Below, in pieces: positions 5,634 through 11,061 of a stretch of DNA of 11,061 nt; positions within the stretch are counted from its first letter, which is position 1, and every line of letters starts with the position of its first letter. This DNA is from JAEZVV01 sp036652035 (GTDB taxonomy: Bacteria > Pseudomonadota > Gammaproteobacteria > Burkholderiales > Burkholderiaceae_F): assembly GCA_036652035.1 (NCBI GenBank), contig JAVVWR010000079.1, positions 1-11,061 of the forward strand, given 5' to 3'. A program made the translations under genes and the position numbers. The notes beneath the pieces were generated by a model that saw nothing but the letters and a program-made list of their open reading frames with translations, was not told where the DNA came from and ran no database searches.

Positions 5634-6569
5634 ATGGTCGTTGGAACTCTTTATGCCCTTGCCGCCGGTCTCTTGTGGGGTCTGGTCTTTGTTGCTCCCG
5701 TGTTGCTGCCGGACTACCCGGCGGCGTTGCTGTCGGCCGGGCGCTATGTGGCGTTTGGGCTGATTGCGCTGCCACTCGCGTTTCTCGACCGCGCCACCCT
5801 GCGCTCGCTGACCCGCGCCGACTGGCTGCACGCGCTCGAGCTCGCGCTGATCGGCAACGTCATCTATTACGCCTTGCTGTCGGCGGCGATCCAGCGCGCC
5901 GGGGCGCCGCTGCCGTCGATGATCATGGGGACCTTGCCGGTGGTGATCGCCCTCATTTCCAATCGGCGCGACGCGGCGCGCGATGGCGCCCTGCCGTGGG
6001 CGCGGCTGCTGCCATCGCTATTGCTGATCGGCGCCGGCATTGCCTGCGTCAACAGCGCTGAACTTGAACGCGCCCGCTTGGCCGGGGCGACCGACCTCAC
6101 TCGCTACGCTCAGGGCGCCGCGCTGGCGGCGGCGGCGCTGGCGTGCTGGACCTGGTATCCGATCCGCAACGCCGACTGGCTGCGCGCGCACACGGACCGC
6201 AGTCCGCGCGGCTGGGCCACGGCGCAAGGCCTGGTGACGCTGCCCCTGGCGCTGATCGCCTATCTCGTGTGGTGGGGCTGGGGCGCGGTCAACGGAGCAC
6301 CGCCCGCGCCGCTCGGGCCGCGCCCCGAGACTTTTGTGGCCGCGATGCTGGTGATCGCGCTCTTTGCTTCGTGGGCTGGCACCTTGTTCTGGAACGAAGC
6401 GAGTCAGCGTCTGCCGACGGCTCTGGTCGGCCAGCTCATCGTTTTTGAAACCCTGGCGGCGCTGGCCTATGCCTTCATCGTTCGTGGCCACTGGCCAAGT
6501 GCGACTACCGCCGCCGGGATTGCTTTGCTGGTTGCGGGCGTGATGTGGGCGCTGCGCGCGTTCCGTTAG
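5634..6569 (+). CDS. EamA/DMT-superfamily transporter
   Basis: This 311-residue inner-membrane protein has about ten hydrophobic segments arranged as two repeated halves, as in EamA-domain drug/metabolite transporters (DMT superfamily). The first half starts with VVGTLYALAAGLLWGLVFVA (about 2-21) and includes LIGNVIYYALLSAAIQRAGA and LPSMIMGTLPVVIAL. The second half begins near AQGAALAAAALACWTWYPIR and ends with the TTAAGIALLVAGVMWALRAF segment. Members export amino acids, metabolites or drugs; the substrate cannot be read from sequence. The start is placed at ATG 5634; an in-frame TTG at 5619 would add five residues. The gene is divergent from selD across 148 bp and converges on the diguanylate cyclase gene, with only six bases between stops. 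A regulatory link to selD is possible but unproven. Confidence 0.87.
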   Translation: MVVGTLYALAAGLLWGLVFVAPVLLPDYPAALLSAGRYVAFGLIALPLAFLDRATLRSLTRADWLHALELALIGNVIYYALLSAAIQRAGAPLPSMIMGTLPVVIALISNRRDAARDGALPWARLLPSLLLIGAGIACVNSAELERARLAGATDLTRYAQGAALAAAALACWTWYPIRNADWLRAHTDRSPRGWATAQGLVTLPLALIAYLVWWGWGAVNGAPPAPLGPRPETFVAAMLVIALFASWAGTLFWNEASQRLPTALVGQLIVFETLAALAYAFIVRGHWPSATTAAGIALLVAGVMWALRAFR

Positions 6570-6575
6570 AACGCG

Positions 6576-8114
6576 TCAATCGTTGACGCAGGCTGTTGGC
6601 GGCGCGGCTGCTTCTCCGCTCAGGGTGACGCGGTCGCGGCCGCTTTGCTTGCTCCGGTAGAGCCGGGCGTCGCAGAGCGCCAGCAGATCGTCGCGGCGGC
6701 TGGCTTCGTGCGAGTGGACGCCGCCGATGCTGATCGTGAGGTGGATGCCGGCTTCGCGCCAGGCGAGCGAGCGGACTCGCTGGAGCAGGGCTTGGCACAT
6801 CGGGTCGAGCGCGGTGCTGTCGTCGAGAAGGGCGGCGAATTCGTCGCCGCCGATGCGATAAAGCGTCAACGGCAGGTGGCACTCGAGAATGGCATTGACG
6901 ACGCGTCGCAAGACCGCGTCGCCCACGGCATGGCCAAGGCTGTCATTGATGATTTTGAAGTGGTCGAGATCGAAGCTCAGCAGACCGAAACGCGCGTGGC
7001 AGGCCAGCTTGAGGTCGAGGTCGGTTTCAAAAGCGCGGCGATTGGGAATGTTGGTCAGCGCATCGTGCCTGGCCTGATGGCGATCGTCAGTCACCTGGCG
7101 GGCCAGCCGGTGCATGGCTCGTAGCGGTTCGTCCATCAACCAGAAGTGCTGCGGCGGCTGGCTGGCGGGCGGGCGCTGGTCCCGGTTGAGCGCGTCGAGC
7201 GCATCGGCGAGCAATTGGCGTTCGCGCCAGAACCGCTGGGCGAGCAGGCCGACCGCCAGCAACAGTGCCAGCAGCAGGCCGAGCATGGGCGCTACGTGGC
7301 GATGCAACTCCTGGCGCAACAGTTCCTGCGTCGAAGTCGGCGGCAGGTAGAGCAGAACCTCCCACGCGGGGTCGTCCAGTTGCTGGCGCCGCACCAGCCC
7401 GTGTTGCAGCGCGCCCAGGGTGTCGCCCAACGCGGCGGTGGCGCGGTCGATCTGCGCCGCCTCGATTGGCAGGCCGTTGCCGTTGCTCGACGCGATCACC
7501 GTGCCGTCGGCGGTCCGGATTTGCAGGGTGATGGGGTTGCGTCCGGCCGCGCGCTCCAAGGGCGTTTGCAGAGCGCTCAGCGGCAGATCGACGACAAGAA
7601 TGCCGAGCAATTGCTTGTCGTCGGCACGGAGGGCCTTGGTCCGCGACACCACCATCGTGCCGCTGTAGAGCTTGGCGTAAGGCCCGGTCCAGCGCGCCTG
7701 CGGCTCGCCGGCGACGGCGGTGTGGAACCAGGGCCGCTCTTCGGGCTGTAAGCGCTCGTTCTCGGCGACCGAGGGAAAGGAGAAGAGTTGCCGCTGCTGG
7801 GGGCTGTAGAAATAGAGGTGGTGTTCGGTCTGTTGAAACCCATGTAGCAAGGATCCGATCGTTGCGAGACTTGCGGCGTTGGTCGGGATGGTTTGCCGGG
7901 CGAGCGCTGTTTCGAAGGCATCGAGTTCGCGCTCGACGCTGGCGAGTTTGCTGGCGAGACGGGTGTACGCCACGGTATCGAGCAAGGTGTCGTACTTCTC
8001 GGTGACCCACTCCAGCCGTTCCGCTACGGCGGATAACGCCAGCAGAAGGCTCGCGGCCAAGGTGGCTGCGCACGCGATGCCGGCGGCGGCGGCAAAGGTT
8101 TTAAGGGGAGTCAA
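6576..8114 (-). CDS. Membrane diguanylate cyclase with periplasmic sensor (GGDEF)
   Basis: The 512-residue protein has a membrane segment at about 6-30, a periplasmic region at about 33-270 resembling a double-Cache sensor (including YFYSPQQRQLFSFP, RPWFHTAV, GPYAKLYSGTMVVSRTK and GILVVDLPLSAL), a second membrane segment at about 275-293, and a C-terminal GGDEF domain (about 345-500). The catalytic domain looks active: DALTNIPNRRAFE (351-363), FDLDHFKIINDSLGHAVGD (381-399) with Asp382 as the expected metal ligand, and intact GGDEF at 422-426. It should make cyclic di-GMP from two GTP in response to a periplasmic ligand. The RxxD inhibitory site normally five residues before GGDEF is replaced (HLPLTLYRI, 413-421), so product inhibition is probably absent. 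The start is a TTG at 8114 with no good ribosome binding site. An ATG at 8124 in another frame encodes only MAALDSP before a stop, so a one-base shift near the start is possible. Confidence 0.9.
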   Translation of the reverse strand: MTPLKTFAAAAGIACAATLAASLLLALSAVAERLEWVTEKYDTLLDTVAYTRLASKLASVERELDAFETALARQTIPTNAASLATIGSLLHGFQQTEHHLYFYSPQQRQLFSFPSVAENERLQPEERPWFHTAVAGEPQARWTGPYAKLYSGTMVVSRTKALRADDKQLLGILVVDLPLSALQTPLERAAGRNPITLQIRTADGTVIASSNGNGLPIEAAQIDRATAALGDTLGALQHGLVRRQQLDDPAWEVLLYLPPTSTQELLRQELHRHVAPMLGLLLALLLAVGLLAQRFWRERQLLADALDALNRDQRPPASQPPQHFWLMDEPLRAMHRLARQVTDDRHQARHDALTNIPNRRAFETDLDLKLACHARFGLLSFDLDHFKIINDSLGHAVGDAVLRRVVNAILECHLPLTLYRIGGDEFAALLDDSTALDPMCQALLQRVRSLAWREAGIHLTISIGGVHSHEASRRDDLLALCDARLYRSKQSGRDRVTLSGEAAAPPTACVND

Positions 8115-8539
8115 GCGCTGCCATGCTGAAGATAAAGGAATGGATGATCATGCAAACGGATGAGGGCAATGACGTTCTGGTTGACGAGTTTTGCTTGACG
8201 CAGGGCAAAGGCTGATCTTGCCGAGGGCGGTTGGGCTGCCTGGATCGCGGGTTAACGCTTTCGTCTGAACTCGCATCACGTTCCGGCTGGGGGCGCAGCC
8301 ACTCCCGGTTCCGGCCGGTCCCGCGCATGCGGGATGGGGGCGCTGCGCCGGCATTCCTGATCGACGCACTCAAGGCCAGCGTGGGTTCGGGCTAGGGGAA
8401 ATTGTCCGCGTGCAGATGTGGGTGTCGGGCCGCAGTGCTTGGCTGGGGATGCCAAAATCGAGTCTCCCGCCGGCCGCAGTGAAGCGTGTTGCGCCAGCGC
8501 TCCGCTTACGCACCATGGCCAACCTCCGGAGACCTATTG
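8115..8539. other. Intergenic region between the diguanylate cyclase and lipoprotein genes
   Basis: This 425-bp divergent gap holds no convincing gene; the short frames in it are compositionally random. It contains a direct repeat TTGACG (8181-8186 and 8195-8200, 14-bp period) about 70-85 bp upstream of the cyclase start, which could be regulator half-sites. It also contains a hairpin TCCCGC-GCAT-GCGGGA (8319-8334) in a GC-rich stretch that resembles a REP-like element, though only one copy is visible. Promoters for both flanking genes must lie here but none matches consensus clearly. Confidence 0.5.
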
Positions 8540-8881
8540 ATGTCGCGCCGAATCCTGATTGCCTTCTTCTGTCTGCTGGGTTTGGCGGCCTGCTCCAACA
8601 GCCCGTCCGAGCGCGACATTAAAGGCGCGATCGAACGCGACAAGCTCGAGCGCAAAAAGAATATGACTGCGCTGCTGGGTGAGCGGGGGGCCGCGGTGGC
8701 CGATCAGGTCCTGGGCCGCACAGCCGTCAAGTCGGTGCGCAAGATCGGTTGCCAGGAAGACGGCGAGAACGCCTGGCGCTGCGACATTGAACTCGAGGTC
8801 GCCCGCGGCGATGCAACCCAGACCCGACTGAACAAGGTGCGCTTGGTGCGCGGCAGTGCCGGCTGGGCGGTGAGCGAGTAG
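8540..8881 (+). CDS. Small lipoprotein, unknown function
   Basis: The 113-residue product starts with a lipoprotein signal peptide: MSRR, a hydrophobic core, then the lipobox LAAC with the lipidated Cys at residue 18. Ser19-Asn20 after the Cys does not suggest inner-membrane retention, so an outer-membrane lipoprotein is likely. The mature part is highly charged (ERDIKGAIERDKLERKKN) and contains two further cysteines, at about residues 73 and 82, which could form a disulfide. The C-terminal half (CDIELEVARGDATQTRLNKV and on) looks like a small beta domain. I do not recognise the family. GGAG at 8528-8531, eight bases before the ATG, fixes the start. sbcB begins 64 bases after the stop and may be cotranscribed. 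Confidence 0.8.
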   Translation: MSRRILIAFFCLLGLAACSNSPSERDIKGAIERDKLERKKNMTALLGERGAAVADQVLGRTAVKSVRKIGCQEDGENAWRCDIELEVARGDATQTRLNKVRLVRGSAGWAVSE

Positions 8882-8945
8882 GGGTGCGTTCGGTCGGCAT
8901 CGCGTCCCGCGCCTGGGTCGGCCGCGCTCGGGTATCTTGCGCACC

Positions 8946-10388
8946 ATGAGCGATCACACTTTCTATTGGCACGACTACGAAACCTTTGGCGTGGTCCCGC
9001 GTCGCGACCGACCGTCGCAGTTCGCCGGCATCCGCACCGACGCTGACTTGAACGAGATCGGCGCGCCGCTGATGCTGTATTGCCGGCCGGCACCCGACTA
9101 TCTGCCTGACCCGCAGAGTTGCCTGATCACCGGCATCCTGCCGCAGACCTGTCTCGAACGCGGCCTGCCCGAGGCCGAATTCGCTGCCGCGATCGAGCGC
9201 GAACTCGCCACCCCCGACACTGTGGGCGTCGGCTACAACAGCATCCGCTTTGACGACGAAGTCACCCGTCACCTGTTCTGGCGCAACCTGATCGACCCCT
9301 ACGCGCGCGAGTGGAAAGATGGCTGCGGCCGCTGGGACTTGCTCGATCTTGTTCGCACCACTTGGGCCTTGCGCCCCGAGGGCATCGAATGGCCCGTCCA
9401 CGACGACGGTCGCCCTTCGTTCAAGCTGGAACACCTGACGGCGGCCAATGGCATCGCGCACGAAGCCGCGCACGACGCCTTGAGCGACGTGCGCGCCACC
9501 ATCGCTCTGGCTCGTCTGATCAAGACCCGCCAGCCCAAGCTATGGGATTTCGCCCTCGCGCTGCGCAAGAAGGATGCGGTTCTGGCCCAACTCGGCAGCG
9601 GCCGCCCGGTCTTGCATGTGAGCGGCATGTACCCGACCGAGCGCGGCTGCATGGCGATCGTGCTTCCTCTGGCGCCGCACCCGAGCAACAAGAATGAAGT
9701 GATCGTGTGGGACCTCGCTCACGATCCGAGCGAGCTGTTTGATCTCTCGGCCGACGAGATCCGCGCCCGCCTCTTCGTGCGCGCCGACGACCTGCCCGAG
9801 GGCGTGGCCCGCCTGCCGATCAAGACCATCCACATCAACAAGTCGCCGATCGTGATCGGCAATCTCAAGACGCTCAGCCCGGCGAGCGCGCAGCGCTTCG
9901 GCATGGATGTCGCCGCCTGCCAGGCGCATGCGGACCTGGCGATGGCCCGCCTGGCCGAGCTGGGCGGACGTTGGCGCGATGTCTATGCGCGCACGGCGGC
10001 CGAGATCCCGCCCGATGTCGATGAAGATCTCTACGGCGGTTTTGTTGGCAATACCGATCGCCGCACGCTCGAGCGGCTGCGCACGATCGGGCCCGAGCTG
10101 CTCGCGGCGCAGGTGGCCGAGCACCGCGTCAATTTCGACGATTCGCGGCTCGAGGAGCTGCTGTTTCGCTACCGCGCCCGCAGCTATCCCGCCACGCTGA
10201 GCGAGGGCGAACAAGCGCGCTGGGTCGAGCACTGTCGCGAGCGATTGTTTGACGGCGTGCCCGGTTGGCTCACGCTCGAAACCTTCTTCGAGCGGATCGA
10301 CGCGCTTTCCGAGTCGGCCGACGAGCGTGGTGAAGCCATTCTTGGCGCCTTGTACGACTGGGCCGAAGGCATCGCGCCCGAGCGCTAA
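8946..10388 (+). CDS. sbcB: Exodeoxyribonuclease I
   Basis: The 480-residue protein is exonuclease I, a processive 3'-5' exonuclease for single-stranded DNA that acts in recombination and mismatch repair and interacts with SSB. The DEDDh catalytic set is visible: Asp10 and Glu12 in HDYETFG, the FDDEV aspartate at about 103 in GYNSIRFDDEVTR, and His176 with Asp181 in AHDALSDV. Strongly conserved ExoI stretches include ALRPEGIEWP (141-150) and SFKLEHLTAANGI (158-170). The SH3-like and helical C-terminal regions are present to the end, and the length is close to the 475 residues of the E. coli enzyme. The ATG at 8946 aligns with the family start; an in-frame TTG at 8937 would add three residues. 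The ribosome binding site is weak. The reading frame is intact. Confidence 0.96.
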   Translation: MSDHTFYWHDYETFGVVPRRDRPSQFAGIRTDADLNEIGAPLMLYCRPAPDYLPDPQSCLITGILPQTCLERGLPEAEFAAAIERELATPDTVGVGYNSIRFDDEVTRHLFWRNLIDPYAREWKDGCGRWDLLDLVRTTWALRPEGIEWPVHDDGRPSFKLEHLTAANGIAHEAAHDALSDVRATIALARLIKTRQPKLWDFALALRKKDAVLAQLGSGRPVLHVSGMYPTERGCMAIVLPLAPHPSNKNEVIVWDLAHDPSELFDLSADEIRARLFVRADDLPEGVARLPIKTIHINKSPIVIGNLKTLSPASAQRFGMDVAACQAHADLAMARLAELGGRWRDVYARTAAEIPPDVDEDLYGGFVGNTDRRTLERLRTIGPELLAAQVAEHRVNFDDSRLEELLFRYRARSYPATLSEGEQARWVEHCRERLFDGVPGWLTLETFFERIDALSESADERGEAILGALYDWAEGIAPER

Positions 10389-10417
10389 ATTTCTCTCACC
10401 ACAGTCTGGGCGGGGGT

Positions 10418-10450
10418 AAGCGTGCCGCCGCGCCATCGGCAAGCACGCTT
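10418..10450 (+). terminator. Stem-loop after sbcB, possible terminator
   Basis: AAGCGTGC (10418-10425) pairs with GCACGCTT (10443-10450), and an inner GCCG (10427-10430) pairs with CGGC (10437-10440) around a CGCCAT loop. Together about 12 bp with a small internal bulge. It begins 30 bases after the sbcB stop. No T run follows, so it may be a 3'-end stabiliser or a rho-assisted terminator rather than an intrinsic one. Confidence 0.4.
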
Positions 10451-10630
10451 CCTGGTGGATCGGGCGCATCGACGGCGCGGCCTTTCTCCCCGCCAAGTTT
10501 CTGATTGGCTCACGATGGCCTGGGCATCTGCTGTTGGCGCGCCGCGGGAAGAACGGGGCGGCTGGGCGGACCGAGGCACGGCGCCTGCCATGCCGTGCTG
10601 GGTTGCCGGCCCCCGATTGAGGCGCGGAAT

Positions 10631-10688
10631 CGATGCATGAGTTCGGGCTTGCCCGGCGCACTGGGTGACGAACTCGCCCATGCGATCG
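10631..10688 (+). other. Long imperfect hairpin upstream of the SMR gene
   Basis: GAGTTCG (10639-10645) pairs with CGAACTC (10669-10675). Outside it, GCAT (10635-10638) pairs with ATGC (10680-10683) across a GCCC bulge, and CGAT (10631-10634) pairs with ATCG (10685-10688) across a one-base bulge. The apical part contains GGGC-TT-GCCC. About 15 bp of helix in total. It may be a structured RNA or DNA element; no known family is recognised. Confidence 0.4.
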
Positions 10689-10767
10689 GCGGTGGGCGAC
10701 CGCGGTCCGTCGTTGCGCAGCGGTCGGTTCGCGAACTTTGAAGGGTCGGGGCAGGATGCTGCGACAG

Positions 10768-10822
10768 CGCGGGTCGGGTTTGTGCTGAAGCACTCGGATG
10801 CGCGTCGCCCGCGCGACCCGCG
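10768..10822 (+). promoter_or_regulatory. Structured leader candidate of the SMR transporter gene
   Basis: CGCGGGTCG (10768-10776) is perfectly complementary to CGACCCGCG (10814-10822), forming a 9-bp outer stem. Inside the 37-base loop, GTGC-TGAA-GCAC (10782-10793) forms a small tetraloop hairpin. The element ends 31 bases before the GTG start and its ribosome binding site. Such a position suits a leader RNA controlling the transporter, but the conserved motifs of the known guanidine riboswitches are not visible. Confidence 0.4.
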
Positions 10823-10853
10823 ACAATTCGAGATCTTGATCCCTGGAGGCTCC

Positions 10854-11061
10854 GTGAGCTATCTCCCCCTGGCCATCGCCATTCTTGCCGAGGTGATCGC
10901 CACTTCGGCGCTCAAAGCATCCGAAGGTTTTAGCCGGCTATTGCCCTCTGTCATCGTCGTGGTGGGCTATGGCATCGCCTTTTACTGCCTCGCGATCACC
11001 TTGAAGACCATTCCCGTGGGCGTGGCCTACGCGATCTGGTCGGGCGCTGGCATTGCTCTAG
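10854..11061 (+). CDS. Small multidrug resistance (SMR) family transporter, truncated by window end
   Basis: The first 69 codons of an EmrE-like transporter are present; SMR proteins are usually about 105-120 residues with four membrane helices, so roughly the last third is missing. Helix 1 carries the essential Glu13 in ILAEVIATSALKAS (10-23), the proton- and substrate-binding residue. SEGFSRLLPS (23-32) is the family loop, and IPVGVAYAIWSGAGIAL (53-69) includes the conserved AYAIWSG. This pattern is closer to EmrE-type polyaromatic cation exporters than to the guanidinium exporter (Gdx/SugE) branch, though the subfamily is not certain without the C-terminus. The GTG start at 10854 is supported by GGAGG (10845-10849), four bases upstream. 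A structured leader precedes it. Confidence 0.92.
   Translation, partial: MSYLPLAIAILAEVIATSALKASEGFSRLLPSVIVVVGYGIAFYCLAITLKTIPVGVAYAIWSGAGIAL

Larger units (their letters stand above)
10389..10853. other. Hairpin-rich non-coding region between sbcB and the SMR gene
   Basis: This 465-bp stretch has no credible gene; one plus-strand frame (about 10420-10620) has protein-like patches but no usable start codon. It holds three notable foldings, listed separately: a stem-loop shortly after sbcB, a long imperfect hairpin at 10631-10688, and a 9-bp stem enclosing a small hairpin at 10768-10822. The promoter of the SMR gene presumably lies here but no consensus pair is clear. Confidence 0.5.

Noticed and set aside
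4634..6061. 475-codon plus-strand open frame
   Set aside because: Antisense to selD and then out of frame with the EamA gene; no domain resemblance, typical spurious long frame in GC-rich DNA.
10420..10620. Plus-strand frame with protein-like patches (WWIGRIDGAAFLPAKFLIGS)
   Set aside because: No ATG, GTG or TTG precedes the segment after the previous stop, no ribosome binding site, and no family recognised; possibly a gene remnant but unsupported.
9540..10826. 428-codon minus-strand open frame
   Set aside because: Antisense to sbcB and extends into non-coding DNA; composition is shadow-like and no motif is recognisable.
10389..10853. Guanidine riboswitch (ykkC, mini-ykkC or ykkC-III) ahead of the SMR gene
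   Set aside because: The expected conserved motifs, such as paired ACGR loops, could not be found; only generic hairpins are present.

Overview
The window is GC-rich chromosomal DNA from a bacterium, most likely a Betaproteobacterium. This is inferred from base composition and the look of the proteins (ExoI, ArfB, a short YitT-type protein, DMT and SMR transporters); I could not test it by alignment. I see no tRNA, rRNA, insertion sequence, phage gene or CRISPR array. The genes look like ordinary core and accessory housekeeping loci.

Left part (1-4411). A YitT-family membrane protein (61-675, +) converges end to end on a carboxymuconolactone decarboxylase/AhpD-like gene (676-1218, -). A divergent gap leads to a secreted DsrE-family protein (1381-1845, +). 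Next come a possible 37-codon leader ORF and the ribosome-rescue hydrolase arfB (1975-2385). A fold-type III PLP enzyme with a D-serine-dehydratase-like His-x-Cys motif (2414-3541) follows, and three bases later a RidA-family imine deaminase (3545-3928). These last two make biochemical sense together: the first would release a reactive enamine and the second would hydrolyse it. A small exported or membrane-anchored protein (4120-4338) closes the block. A strong bidirectional terminator (4378-4411) separates it from selD.

Middle part (4427-6569). selD (selenophosphate synthetase) lies on the minus strand. Simple ORF calling truncates it: the frame continues upstream through an in-frame UGA (5420-5422) to an ATG at 5485. 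This restores the N-terminus with the UGA at the catalytic Cys position, three residues before the catalytic Lys. SelD is therefore most likely itself a selenoprotein, and two short hairpins directly after the UGA are candidate bacterial SECIS elements. The organism should then also encode SelA, SelB and tRNA-Sec elsewhere. A divergent EamA/DMT transporter (5634-6569) shares the intergenic region with selD; that region holds a perfect 16-bp palindrome and a 7-bp inverted repeat.

Right part (6576-11061). A membrane diguanylate cyclase with a periplasmic sensor region (minus strand, I-site apparently absent) converges on the EamA gene. After a 425-bp gap come a small lipoprotein (8540-8881) and sbcB, encoding exonuclease I (8946-10388). 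A 465-bp non-coding stretch rich in hairpins precedes an SMR multidrug-type transporter gene (10854 onward), which runs off the window end.
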